Source: Pithys albifrons albifrons
Taxonomy: Eukaryota; Chordata; Aves; Passeriformes; Thamnophilidae
Direction of reading: 5' to 3'
Length of the DNA stretch: 64,000 nt
NCBI RefSeq assembly: GCF_047495875.1
Contig: NC_092458.1
Span: 108,006,227 to 108,070,226 of the forward strand
Part shown: piece by piece, positions 38,845-51,858 of the stretch
Numbering within the stretch: position 1 is the first letter of the stretch
Layout: each line of letters opens with the position of its first letter
The notes under the pieces: generated by a model
Seen by the model: the letters and a program-made list of their open reading frames with translations, nothing else
What the model was told of the DNA's origin: nothing
The model's database searches: none
Program-made: the position numbers and the translations under genes

Positions 38845-39250
38845 ACTGTGATGAGTTGACCCTGGCTGGATGCCAAGTGTCCACCAAAGCCTTTTTATTA
38901 TTCAGCTGAACAGAGGAGAGAAAATATATTGAAAGCTCATGGGTCAGGATAAGAATAGGGGGAGATCACTCTCCAGTTACTGTCCAGGGCAAAACAGAAT
39001 TGACTGGGACAAAAATTAGTTCAATTTATTATCAACCAAAACAGAGTAGGATAACGAGAAATAGAACCAAATCTTAAAAGCACATTCCCCCACCTTCTTT
39101 CCAGGCTGCAAGGGCGCAGCTGCCTCACCATGGGCTGCACCACAGGCTGCAGGGGAACCTCAGCTCTGGTGCCTGGAGCCACCTGTTCCGACTCCTTCTG
39201 CACCGACTTTGGTATCTGCAGAATTGTTGATCTCTTGTGAGAGCTTTGGT
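38845..39250 (-). mobile_element. LTR-like retroelement relic, avian
   Basis: The + strand begins TGATGAGTTGACCCTGGCTGG and goes on with GGAGAGAAAATAT, GGGTCAGGATAAG, GAGATCACTCTCCAGTTACTG, GGGCAAAACAGAATTGAC, TTTATTATCAACCAAA and CTGCACCGACTTTGGTATCTGCAG. I recognise this order of blocks from a high-copy repeat of bird genomes that behaves like a retroviral LTR. On the minus strand the TTTATT block reads as an AATAAA-type poly(A) signal, which suggests minus orientation. The copy is diverged and lacks much of the internal repeat array. It encodes nothing. The family name and class are from memory and not verified. Confidence 0.6.
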
Positions 39251-42200
39251 AGGAACTTTGCATCTAACCAGGGTTGAACCCACCATATTTATGACCACTG
39301 GATGAGGATCTGTAAGCAAGAAGGATGGTAATTTTTATGACTAAACAACAGTGCTACATAATTCTATTTATAGTCTGTGGATGGAATAGTGAGGTATTTA
39401 ACTACAGCCCCCTCTAGATACCACCAAGGGGAGAATGACCTTTCAATGAAATATGAGTTAATAACACTGCAGTGCTGTGTGCTTTGTTCGAGTTAATATC
39501 TGTGCCAATTGTAACAAAATGCAGTCTAATGTGTATTGAAAATTAATTAAAGAGTGTGTTTTAGTAGTGTAATGGATATAATTTTGGTTACATCAGCAAA
39601 TTTCTGCTGCAATTAATAACAATTAATGGTTTTAAATAAAGTGTTGGGGGAAAAGGATGTTTTTCATATTAGCCATATCACACATATTATTATATGTCAC
39701 CCCTGGTTTGATCCTGCATGATTTGCATGTCCATCTTTTTTTTTTTTTCTTCTTTTTTTCCCCTGAGCTAAAGCATTAAGGAGAGATTAAGCCCCTTTAT
39801 GAGGAGCACAGGGGAGAAGATTGGATGCTCTTAATAGCTTGTCAAAAGGAGACAGTGAAAGAAAGAGGTTTAATATGCTATTTGTATCCTTCTATACATC
39901 TGGAGGCAGTAGAGTCAGTTTGCAGAGGGTGTTGTTACCATGGGTAATGCAGCACGTGACTGGCATAGAGGAAGCTGCACTGCAACTTGCAGAGTCCATG
40001 GAGCCCAAGTGAATGCAGGCAGATTTCAGCAAAGTTCAGTGAAATAATCTTTTTAGCTGTTATTTTGAACCATTTGAGGAAACTTCTGTAAAGGCAGATA
40101 CGTCATTTAGAGATACAGAGGTGGTGAGGGGTAAAATGGATGCAGGGATTGGGTAATTTTTGTATATATAGCATCAAGGTGATGTACACCAGTTCTTGTG
40201 GGGTGCTCCTTCTGCTGCTCTTTTTGGTTGATTATCCCTTTTCTCTTACTGGTATTTTGCCTGTCATTTATCCCTTCCTGCTCTGTAAGTGGAAAAATAT
40301 TCTTTACAGTTCTATGAGAAATACATGGCCAAGTGAATGTGTAAATAAGAGTATTGTTTTTACATTTTATATCCCTCAAACTTGACATTGAGTAAAGTCC
40401 TATAATTGCATCGTCCCACAGTTACCCTAGAAGTCTGTAATTTAACTCATTAGTTACCTGCCATTCCATTTGTCTGAAATAATAAATGCTGTGAGCAAAA
40501 GTGTTAGATATGTGACTCTGCTAGACTGATCAGGAGAGAAATGGTTAATAACATTGACATTTAAATTGGCTTCATGTTAAGTGTCAGTTCTCACCACAGA
40601 GCTGAAGAAGAGCTATTGTTTCAGGCAGTCTGTTTGCAGATTCATGAAAACAGTCTCCAGTTGCTTACATAAGGGTCAAGGTTGAAAAAATAGCTTTACA
40701 ACTCCATGGACAGGAGCCATAAAAGAATTGTATCAACTAACACTCCTGCCTGCATGTTTTCCCTTTATGCTATGGGAACCATTGGTCATCTATGAAGTGA
40801 GCACTGACAATGCACTCCAAATAGTGTTTTCACAGGACAACGTTTGTTTTGTTGGTTTTGTTTTTTAATCTCTCTCATTTAACATCCTAAAGTAGTTAAA
40901 TTTCAAGGAATTAATGAAGTCACTAGCAGAGTTCAGAAAGGAAATTTAATGACAGAGTAGCCTCAAATTTGGGCTTCTCTGAATCTTTCACTCAAAGAAC
41001 GCTGCAGTAAAAAAGTAGTCTTGCAGGAAGGGGACACAAAAAAATTGTAGAATTTCCATCAAAATAATTATTCTAGTGCTTAATCTTTCTTTAGTATCAG
41101 AAAAACAGAGTATATATTAAGTAAAAAAATTAATAATCACATAGTTTATACACTATATTTATAAATTTTAGAATATTTAGGTAGCCTTCTTTCTCAAAAA
41201 GCTCAGTTAAAGCTCACTATGATCAATTCGTCAACAATTAAAATTATAGAAAAAATAAGTAAAGATAATTAACTATGCAGTTTTTCTATAAAACCCTCAG
41301 GAGAGCAGGGAGATGGAAGCTGGCAGTCATATTCAAGGGGAAGTAAGATTCAAGAGCTCTGACCATTGGTGCTACTGGGATGGCTGGCCTGCAGGGATTT
41401 GTTCTGCTTTAACACATTCCATCCCTGCATGGGATACTAAAGTTGTCATCCCACTTAAAATCAAATAAACTTACACTGTCAGTGAAAACCCTTCAGTGGT
41501 AAAGTTTTAACCCTGAGATTTTTTTAAAGTTTCTGTTGATAAGTCCTATGTTGATAATTGCTTAACATTAGCAAAACATCTTTTTTAAGAATATGACTTC
41601 TGGCTCAACTGCAATGCTGAAGCACTTTCATTAAAGCATTAACATGACTTCATCTTTAATTACCACTTCAAGGTTGGTTACTGATTCAAAATACTGATTA
41701 GAAAATACTTCAGTTCTCTGACAAGTCTATAGAAATCATTCATCGTGCTAAAGGCAAATAGTAATAGATAGGCAAACACAAATTCTGTTTATTTCAAACT
41801 ACCGATCATCTGTGTGTTCATGTTAAAAAAGATGCATCAAGCCAAGTTCAGTGAGTCCAAGATGCTGGTCTGGGCTAAGATCTTCTCACTTTGTTCCAGC
41901 CCTTGCAATATTATTTTTTCAAAACCAGAATGGACAAAATCAGATACCTCTGAGAATCAAGGGTACTCTTCTGATGGATGAATTTATGACATAGGCATTA
42001 ATAATACAAATCTCCCCAAGTGCCTGACAAATGTGTCTCATCTATGAGGGAAAGGACTACTGCTGGTGATGGGAGGATAGGTCTCCATGCCAAGTCATTA
42101 CATGGTCTCTTAGCTCATACTACCACCGACGCTCCAGTTTCTATAATGTGGGGCTCTGTCTGAAACTAAAATCAAATCAGGAGCCCATTTTGGGTAATTA

Positions 42201-45200
42201 TCGTGTGGTAATTCCTCGTGAGTACACTTCTCTGTGCAGAGATGTAGAGGTAAAAGATGGAGCCTGCATAAGTTTAGATAGGTTTTACTGAGTCATTGAT
42301 TCTCAAACATATGTTTTGTTCTGTACTTCTGTTTGTTTCCAAATTATTTCCAAGAGCATCAAGAAACAGACTCACTTTAATTTCTTGGTTTTCTTTTGAG
42401 TGCTTGGCTCCTGATTTTGTGAGGCACTAGTCATGTGCAGTCACACCTGTCTGTTTGCATGTAAGAGCAATGCTGTGGAGTATAATGCTTCCAGAGAATT
42501 TGGAAAACACTACTTTCTTGGACAGAGATATGGTTTCATAATGTTGGCCCAGTAACTGCAGCAGTTGTACACATATTTGATGAGATTTAGGCCATTTTAT
42601 TAAATGCCTTGGTTTAAAACAGAGAGTAATGTGGATTTGTGTTTTATATTATCAAAAGTGAGAGTGTCTACTCCAACAGTTAGAAGATGCTGATCAGAGC
42701 CCATAAGACGTTCTGGACTAAAGCAGAACCTGCTGTCAGCATGCTTTAATTAAAATCAAAATAGTCAATAGTAGCCTATGCCATATAGCTCTTTCTCTGG
42801 TTTGTTGTATGGAATAAGACCAGTGAATTCTTTAATACCACTGCTTGCCTATATACCTCACAGGAAGAAATTCAAGGTAATGTCACATATTCTACCTTGC
42901 TCTGGCATGGATGGCACAGCCAAAAGGTAAATGGGAATCCAGACATGTAGGTGTGCGTGGTAACAATCCTGTCAGTGCCCTGGGGATTGCTCCCTGGTAG
43001 CTCAATCTATCATAGATGTAGGCAGTGTCGTGGAGACACCCAGCAGCAACCAGCCTTGATTTCAGGGGCACAACACAGGAACTGAGAACAGTGCACACAA
43101 ACAAACACATTCATGCTCTCTCTGTTGCTGGTTCAGGTTTACTAGGGAAAGAAAACCAGAGACTCTCTTATCTTCCCCCTAGAAAGCTATCACTCACATA
43201 GATTTGGGTTTCTTTCTTTTTCCATTTGTCAACGCATGGGAAGAGAGTGAAAAACACTCCATTTGTGTAAGGCAGCTGCGAGTAGGGCATTGCCTGTGGG
43301 ACTGGAGGCTCTCCCTTCCACTCCTGGATCACACAAAGCTGAAGCAGGTAACGAGCTCACACTTCTGATCTCACTGCATCTTCCCTCTGGCTCCTTCCAT
43401 CTGGCACAGAGTCTTGGAGCCAGTGAAAAGCTGTGGCACTATGCTGGGAGCTGAAGTGCCAGCACCACAAAAGAGAAGTGGAGACAGAAGCTTAAGCCTC
43501 CTTAACTGCCTCCTGTTTACTCTGGTTTTGGCCAGTAGCATCTCTCTATTTGGCCTCCCTAATCATCCATGTTGTGAGTAATCTTGAAGCTTTGTGCGTG
43601 TTTTGCAAAACAGTCTGGCAGACAGGCAAAAGGAAATTGAGCAAAGTGATTTTTGTGCCATTCCTCCTCCCCGCACCTGCAAAAAGAAAACCTACAATGC
43701 ATACATACACAGATTCTATTATTTTTATTTATCTTATTTATTTACAGTAATGTTTTAGAATAAATAGGTGCCTGGTATAAAAGGATTGAAAATTTTCGAG
43801 GCCAGTGGCATCAGTTTGCAACAGTTAAGATGTGACTTTTTCCTCTTGCAAGCTATCTTTAGGAGGAAATAAGACTTTCTGAGTTGGATTTGTTGAATTT
43901 AGTAATGAATTCTGTGAAGTTTAAAATGCACTGCTAAAGCAAGTACATCCTTGTATTAACAGTTAGGCCTACTTAGATATTTAGAAATGTAATGACTCCA
44001 GCTGCACACATGTTTTTGCTGGCTGTGTATTTTAAAGGAAAAAGAGGTGCATATATTTTTATGCATAGCCGCTTGCACATTGTTGAAAATCTGAAAACTA
44101 GAGGTTCTGTGAAACACTCTGGAAAATGTATATCAAATGCAAAAAAAAAAGAAAAAACATATTGCTGAATCAGTCTAAGTTCAGTAAATTTTTTTTCTGG
44201 TTTTTTATTTGAATACCATGGAAGTTTGGTGGCTGAGGATGAACAGAGACACTTTTCAATGTGAGAGGAAAAATTATAACTGTGACAAAATCAGTTCAAG
44301 TTTATTCTTAGATGCTTAAGTCAATACATGAATTCAACCTCAGTACATTAATTTGTGACACTTAAAAGAGTTAATGTGTTTTGTTTTATTTGTTATTTAG
44401 TTGAGCAGATGGTAATGGTTTTGACACAATTCATTTTTTTAAATTTTTCTTCTTTTCTTTTCTTGAAAAAGACAAGGCTCTTTTTCCCACTTTGTCACAG
44501 CTGGTTACCAATCAATCTCAATTCACGGTACAGTGATGATAGCACATGTTGTTCAGGGGCCAAATCTGATTGGGTTGCATTTTCAGCAGTGTTTCATATC
44601 AAAAAAAATTGTGTCTGTATGGCAGTGACTGTCAGCACACTATTGTACAACTGTCATTAATCAAAACTAGCAACAATGAATGCATTCATATGTGCCAGAG
44701 ACTGCCAGATTTCACTCAAAATCACCCAATTTCTATTAGAATTTCCTCACCAGCAGTGTTTTCTCATCTGCCTCTTGTTTCTCTTTCTTCCTTGCCAGTC
44801 CCCTGCCAGCCCCTTTCTTTTAGAGTAATTAAAGGCAGACCTGTTCTGTTACTTGTACAACAGAAATTATGTAACGTGGTGCCCAAAAGTGGCTTCTTTG
44901 TATCTGACACAGACTGACTGGCTGTTTCAAAGACCTTTCCCAGCTCAGTCTGATGGCTGAAGTCTAAACTGAATTGAATGGGGAAGCACCTCTGAATGTT
45001 TAACAAAGATATGTACTTAAAATCAATTTGATGGCCATAAATATGTGAAACTGGTATCTGACGCCCCATGGTCTTAAACTGAATGTTAGCAATAATTGGC
45101 TAGGAGTCAGCAGTACTTGGGCAATATGTCACAAGTTGTTTCTTGACACTGCACATGTTTTGAAGACATTGACTTCTTAGTGCACTGGCAACATTAAAGA

Positions 45201-45829
45201 ATGATTTAATCACTGTGCTCTTGTTTTCTGTCATTCCACTGTCAGTCTGTGAGCCTGGTAACCTCTCTCCATGATCGGTAGTAGCAGAGAGAGAGGCCCT
45301 GATCCTCATTCCCAAGTGTTCAGTAGCACTAATCCAGGTGAGAGTGAACTTCCACAGAAACTCAGGTGAAAATATGTTGCTATGGGAATACGAGACTGTG
45401 GGACAGAGAGGAGACAAGACACTCTTCAAGGCTGCACAGATGGATGTTTGTGAAAATGAACAGATATTCAGTCTTCACTCCTGGTGTCTTCATGGTCCCT
45501 TTCTTGCACAAGCTTCTTGTGCTGCTGTGGATCAGGCTAAAAGCCAGTTTTCTTCCTGCCTGCTTCATCTGTCAAAGCTCTTCACCGAACCGTGGTGACT
45601 TCTGGGGACAGTGCGGGTGGAACAGATGACTGAGGGGCAGCGTATCAATACCTCAGGACAGCAGATGGTTGTAATGTCCCATGGGTCCATCTGTGTATGA
45701 ATCTAATTGCTAGATGGCACATTCTGTCAGGGTGGTCCAGAAAACCAGTATGGCCTCATCAGAGAAGCAGCCTGGGAGAGCTGAACCTGTCCTTGAAGTA
45801 ATTGATAACTGGACCGTGAGAGCGACATG

Positions 45830-46145
45830 TTTACGCCACCCTCCATTTCACGACCCGAGTGGGAGATGATGGCTACCCCCTTGTCCTGCGTCCTGGCATG
45901 CCATGCAGCTGGCTCCTGCCCCCAGCAGCCCTTGCACAATTTGCATGATTGGCAGGTGCAAGCATAAAGGCTGCCCAAGCCTCCAAGGCAGCTGCCTGGC
46001 ATGGTGGCACTGGCACATCGGGGACAGGGGGAAAGAGGGGCGAGTCAGCTGCAGCCAAGGGCAGACTGAGGGCCCTGTCCCAGCCCTCCTGCGCTTCAGT
46101 TCAAGCAGCCCTTCAGTCACACACCGTCCTGCTGCCTGTCTGTTT
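45830..46145. other. GC-rich, CpG-poor intronic block
   Basis: Base composition here is clearly richer in G and C than the surrounding intron, with runs such as CCCCCAGCAGCCC and GGGGACAGGGGGAAAGAGGGG. CpG pairs are few, so it is not a clear CpG island. Several frames are open on both strands, as expected from low AT content, and none resembles a known protein. It may be an old duplicated segment or simply a composition fluctuation. Confidence 0.4.
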
Positions 46146-47604
46146 TTCTCTCGACAGCAGTAAGTGAACCACAGGGATGTTATTTGTACTATTTAAGAAA
46201 AAATAATACATTTATGGAATAAAGGACTAATTGTTGCCCAGGTTTATACCTCTGATTCCTATATCCAATTCATATTTATTTTGCAACTGATCTTAGTTTT
46301 CTCATCTTACAGGAGCTGAATACAAATTTAAATTTTTAGACTCCTAGGGCTGGCCTCATGTCAAGAAAATAAGCATTTTCTCCTGTCTGCAACTCTGCAG
46401 TCACCAAGGACAAGTAACTGCTCCATCAGTGTGGTATACTGTTGTCATATTCTTGAGATTTTCAAGGGGGAAAATTTACTTTTTCTCTTTTACATAAACA
46501 GTGATTTCTATTTGCCATTAACTAATGCACCACAGCATGCAAAATGACATAATTTGTGAGCAGTCTAGAAGAAATGTTCCTCAGCTGCACGTGGCTGTTG
46601 AATGCATTGCAGTAGATCTGTAGGGCTCCTAAAAATGCATATTAAGTTTTCTGGCATCATAACTTCCCCCTTGCTTCTGTAATGGAATTATGGTGGCAAA
46701 AAATTATCCCTACAAGTTTCTGAAGTTTGCCATGGCATCTCCTTATTCTTTCCCTTGACATCTCTCTTATTCATTTTGTAAATCTGAGGTACTGCATTTA
46801 CATATAATTAATTGTAACTCCTGAGAAAACAGGTAATATGTGTGTTTATGTTAACTCTTGAGAGAATGCTTAACCTCAATTTGGTCTTTTTAAAAATTAT
46901 TTCTTGCTAATTAATACAGTGAACTTAATGAATATAGAATAAAGTTGTAGTGAGTGTGAAAAGATGTCTTGACTGCTCTTTATTCTTAGAATTGCTGTTA
47001 ATGCTCTAATTGATATTGTGAATTTTAATTAGACCTAACAGAACCCTTAAATGCTTTAATATATAGGACCCTTTGAGTTAAGATGTTTTAAAGTCCTTTA
47101 GCACACAGTGATCTCTTTACAAATCTATACTAAAGGAACCAATAACAATTTATATTATGTACAAAAAAGTTTATGTTTCACATTCCCAAAGTATTTAAAA
47201 ATGCTCACAGAGCCTGACAATATTCCTCTAAATAATTGCATTTCATTCTTATTCATCAAAACTTTTAAGGGTGCTCTTCTCTATGATTTGCATATGTTTG
47301 CTGAACGTACCTGTAAAGTCTTAATAACAAAGAGAAGGTAAACTAGTGCTTTTGAATTCATGTCATGAGTATGTATACAGTGAGAAATAGTATTGTCTTC
47401 TCCTGAAGTCTTGATCTTTCTTTAATTCTATGTTCGTATTTCACTGTTTGGTACATGAGAATCTGAAGCCAAGTTTAGATTCAAGGTGAGTTTATGTATC
47501 ATGGGCTTTTTATGTCAAGAAGAAATGTTGTTTGAAATAATTTTATAAGAGAGTATTTCAAGATTAAAATGGCCATACTGAAATTCAGGGTTTTCCTGAT
47601 TTGG

Positions 47605-47636
47605 AAACAAAATTCATTTCAAACAAAATTCATTTC
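47605..47636. repeat. Perfect 16-bp tandem duplication
   Basis: The unit AAACAAAATTCATTTC occurs twice back to back with no mismatch, which implies a recent slippage or duplication event. It lies in intron about 870 nt before the second Ig3 exon. Confidence 0.92.
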
Positions 47637-48505
47637 ATGAAGTCTCCTGTGAACTTTAATGAGCTTTGGGTAAGAGCCTAAAGTAGTTTGTTAAGCATGA
47701 CTTGGGCAGGATAATAACAATTTAACTGAAAATATTTTTCTGGGTACAAGTGCTCTAAATGCCATGAGAATGAATGTTCACTGCATGTTGAAGTACTTAG
47801 TACTAATTCGCATTTTATACATCCTCATAGTTTTAGAATTATTTCAACGTCAGAAACAAAGAAATGGACAAAGCACAACTGAATTGTTTCTAGTGTCTTT
47901 TAAGAAAGAGAAAATGTTATTGTCTACCCTTAATGAATTGTTTTGTGGTATTTCTGTGAAATTGATAAATCTGCTTTAATGTGCCTCTTCAATAAATGTC
48001 ACATTCCAGAGATTGAATATATTTTTTATTGTTTGCAATGGGGTAGTGTGAATCCTACCAACGCGCTCACAGTTCCCTAAGGAATTGCTGCTGTAGGGAA
48101 ATCTGTATACAAAAAGAAATTTCCAAATCAGCAAAAGGTAAAATGTGTGGCTCACATGGTTTAAAGGCATGATAAACCTGAGCTGTCATGTATCGACAAC
48201 TGCTGTCTGATAGCTTAATTTTATCTTATTGCTCTCGATCAAGGACAAAGTGACTGATATTATTAATAAAGGTCTAATACTGAGTGAACATAGCAATACT
48301 AATTTTATGTAAAGTTTCTAACTAATACAGAGTGCAATAAAAATGTCATGAAGATTAATGTTGGGTGGAATTATCTAATGCCAGATAATAATTTATCTTC
48401 CAAAGTTGGCTCCGAGATAGATTCAAACTGGCATATTCCAGGTGGTAGTTTTTGTTCCTTTCTGTTGTCTATAAAAAGAGTTTTCATCCTTTTTCTGTAA
48501 CGCAG

Positions 48506-48633
48506 GTATGACATCAAAGATGACTACACTTTGCGCATCAAGAAAGCCATGAGCACGGATGAAGGAACCTACACTTGTATTGCTGAGAATAGAGTTGGAA
48601 AAGTGGAAGCCTCTGCTACCCTCACTGTGAGAG
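48506..48633 (+). CDS. ROBO2: ROBO2 exon 6: second part of Ig3
   Basis: This 128-nt exon completes a split Arg codon, encodes 42 residues from [13 protein letters not shown] to ASATLTVR, and ends with one base of the next codon. It finishes Ig3 with D-E-G-T-Y-T-C, whose cysteine pairs with FRC of the previous exon. The acceptor CATCCTTTTTCTGTAACGCAG and the donor GAG|GTGAGT are both strong. It enters in phase 2 and leaves in phase 1. It can join either to the 12-nt microexon or directly to the Ig4 exon, and the frame is kept in both cases because the microexon is phase 1 at both ends. Confidence 0.96.
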
Positions 48634-51600
48634 GTGAGTGTTCCCATGGAGGGAGGGCCTGTGTCCTATATGGATAACTTGCTTTCTGATGACATGGGCA
48701 ACATCCCACCCTGGCATTGTTTGGGTTTCACAAACCCTTTGCAATTGCAGGTGCTGCACTGATTTAGAGCCTAGGTGAAATCCTGGTCCTGTTGGTATCT
48801 CAGGCAAAATTTTAATTGTCTTCAATAGGATAGGATCTAGAAATTGTTCCAATGTGGTTTTATTGAAGAACAGATGCATAGAGACATTAGTATGGGAGTC
48901 ATCAGTTTGGGCTATTCACATCTCTTCCTCTAAGAGGAAAAAAAAATTGTACCTATATTAATGACAAACATAATGCTGATAATATTATTATGTGATTAGC
49001 TCTGCTATAATTAAACTGTCTACCATTACCCTTTAACTGCAAGATAAACTATAGCCAAAGGAAACAGAAAATCCTAATTAAATTTTGTAAGTATTGCAAG
49101 GTAAAGACTAACATATTCCCTCCTAAAATGTTTGTGGTTTCTAGTATCTACTCAGTGTTTATGTGCTGCTCTTTGGTTTGGCAAGGAGGCTTTAAGGCTG
49201 GTAGAATAATAAGGTGACAAAATATCTTTTGTGACAGTAGATATAGACATGCTACAGATTATGGTGACAGAAAAAGTTTGTAGGCTAATATTTCCATATG
49301 AGTAAATAGAATATAATAGTTATTGCTACATTCCAAAAGATAAGCAGCAATTTGGCACAATGGATATCATGCAGACACTATTTCACAGTTTAGTGGTGCA
49401 TGCTGACGGTTTTCAGTAGAGCTGTGAAAGGTTAATAAAAACATTTTTAGCTTTATCTGTCCTCCTCTTTTCATATACATTAAATCAAATGTTCAAAGTC
49501 TCAGTGGATTGCTTTATTAGAACTGGGGTCAACTGACCCAAGAGGCCAGCTTCCATTTCCATCCATTTAATGCATGGACACAGTTCAGTTTAATTTGCTG
49601 AATTCAAAGGGGAAAAAAAAAAGCACCAAGTGGCTTTGTAGAGGGAGAGATGTTAGTATGTGACAAAGAGAAGAGAGTATTGTGATAATCCATCTGCTAA
49701 AATGCTACCTCAGTGTTTGCTTTAGACCGTAAGTGACAATGCAGCTCTTCCTGTTTTGAGCTGAAGAAATATATGCTTATGTAAGAGACGGTTCTTCTGT
49801 ATTGTAACATGAGAAAAACAGTCACCACAGTGAACTCACAGAAATAGTCTCGCTCTGTTCCTTTGTCACAGGCAGGATCACAGTATCCCATAAATCTGAT
49901 AACTAATTCACCAGTCTTTAAATACTCATAGAACTGTGTCCACTGTATACATTACTGGAGCAAGTCTTTCAGATTTGCTACCCAGACTTTTGATATAAAC
50001 AGTAGTTAGAATCATGAAGAAAAATCCTTTGAAATCATTGAAGCTTGAACCCAATGAAAAGTGGAAAAAAAAAGGGCAAAACAACAAACCCGAGAAAACA
50101 TATAATTTAATCTATTTTCCTACAGTAAAACATGTTTTTATTATCTTGTGTATTTTCCCCTGGGTTTGTCATTTACAGTCAAATACATAATGTTTATCCA
50201 ACACAAAGGAACCTATAAGCTTATCAAATGTTCAGGATATGACAGAAAATGAGAAAAGCCAAGAAATTCACCAGGGAGGTATATTACTCTGAATATTCTG
50301 AAAACAAAGGACTGGGAAAACTCCCATTGACTTCAAAGGGACCACGAGCAATGGTCTTTTTAATTACAAAAAAAAAGAGACTTAATTCTGAATTCTTAAA
50401 ATTCTAACAGTTTTATCTGACACTAGGTTTATTGTGACCACTTGTCATATAGAGGAGCAAAAACACTTAGCATTTCAAAATTTGCCTTGAGAGTGCCTTG
50501 GTCCTTGCAGGTGACAGGTAGGTGCACATGGAAACCTACAACAGTGCAATCTTTAGCTCCCAGTCAGGAATTGCACTGTCACAAGCAACACCAGAATCTG
50601 AGTTCTGTGGGTCAGACTTCCTGACCTCTCTTGGAAAGATGCATATCACTTACATCTCATCTTTCTGCAGAGAAAGGAATAAGTCCATGATTCTAAAAGC
50701 CAAAAGGTGTTCCAGTAGATGATGAGTGAGAAAGGGCAGCAGGCTTGAAACAGTTAAATGAAATGGTTATGCCAAAGTTGGGATAGAGCCATGAAAGTGT
50801 TGAGAGCTAAGAAGGACCTTGCACGCTCTGTTACCTCTGCATGTCTTATGTTTGACCCTAGCCTGTGCATAAGCACATAAAGTCGGTAATCTTCTTAAAA
50901 TGAAAAAAAAAAAAAGGGAAAAAATTGTATTGTTGCTCAGCAATATGTAGCTATGTCTTCTGCTAAAATAAGGGAAACTTTGCCTACACGGATACAACCT
51001 GGAGTCAATTTTGTGTCCAACTCAGCTCTTCTGAAAGGGATGTCTGTATATTATTAACAAAGGGACTGACAGCCCTGTTCCCCAACACAAGTAAAATGAA
51101 GGGCTGTTGCTATAATCAAAAAATCACTTGTTGCAGCAGCAACATTCAAGCTTGATATCAACTTGAAACAGCATTAACGTGTTTATCATTTAGTGGCAAT
51201 TTTTTTAGAAAGTAAAAGTTCTCTAAGGAGTGATTTGGGAGGTTCTGGGTTGAAGTCCCTGCAGCAATTTCAGCCTATTTGTTATATTTTCATCAGCAGT
51301 GTCAGTGAGGAAAAAACACTGTGCTGTAAGCTTTCATGCCCTTATTGAATAAGAACATTTGTCCTGGGTTTTCTGTGGCCTTTACTGCTGTACTGACTGG
51401 CCATGCTTAAAATTCGATTGGTATTTGACTCAGAAAGCAAATGTCCTGCATCTACTGGCATGACATTAGGCAGTGTGCGGCTTAAATTGATGTGCTCATC
51501 AGGATCTGAAAGTTTGTGCTAATGCAATGCAATTTTTCTTTTATCAGGCATTAACAATGATACTTGATGATGGCATGAGAAGATAATAAAAATGTTTCTC

Positions 51601-51838
51601 AGAGAATGGTTCCAGTCAGCTTGTTCAGATGCTATGCTCAAGTAAATGGGATAATAGTGGCACATGACTAAACAATAACAACAGTAAACATTTTTACTAG
51701 GCTGTTATTTGAGGGATTAGCAACCATGGTAGTATCCATAGTGGAAGGTAACATTACACATCATGCATTCTGACAGATATTCTTTTCTTTTTTTAATTTC
51801 TTTTTTATGTTCTCACTACACCATTGTAATGTCAACAG
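48634..51838 (+). other. ROBO2: Intron between exon 6 and the microexon
   Basis: This 3205-nt phase 1 intron has no confident mobile element. A short match to an old amniote repeat (ACTCCCATTGACTTCAAAGGG) lies near 50320-50340. Its 3' end is unusual: the pyrimidine tract (about 51778-51814) sits some 24 nt before the AG and is separated from it by the mixed sequence ACTACACCATTGTAATGTCAACAG. Confidence 0.88.
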
Positions 51839-51850
51839 CTCGCCCCGTTG
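51839..51850 (+). CDS. ROBO2: ROBO2 microexon 6b, 12 nt, Ala-Arg-Pro-Val
   Basis: The 12 bases CTCGCCCCGTTG lie between AATGTCAACAG and GTAAGT. With the single G carried over from exon 6 they read Ala-Arg-Pro-Val and leave a G for the next exon. The phase is therefore 1 at both ends, and inclusion or skipping never shifts the frame. It lies after the last strand of Ig3 (ATLTVR) and before the Ig4 exon, which family sequences begin APPQF, so it lengthens the Ig3-Ig4 linker by four residues. This position and phase match the conserved microexon reported in mammalian Robo1 and Robo2, which NOVA splicing factors control during midline crossing. It is too short to find by open-frame search. The donor is strong and the acceptor weak, as expected for a regulated exon. 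Confidence 0.9.
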
Positions 51851-51858
51851 GTAAGTAA

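Larger units (their letters stand above)
33691..48505 (+). other. ROBO2: Intron between the two Ig3 exons
   Basis: This 14815-nt phase 2 intron is the largest complete one in the window. It contains a MIR-like fragment (about 34405-34480), a TG/TA tract (34613-34644), a 15-base C run (36496-36510), an LTR-like relic (38845-39250), an AT-rich block (about 41045-41290), a GC-rich block (about 45830-46145) and a 16-bp tandem duplication (47605-47636). A perfect donor-like AAG|GTGAGT lies at 47485|47486 with no convincing partner acceptor. No independent gene or RNA is supported. Confidence 0.9.

Noticed and set aside
42892..43110. Minus-strand open stretch with LVAAGCLHDTAYIYD
   Set aside because: It briefly suggested a WD-repeat-like or SINE-derived piece, but I could not match enough of it to any family.
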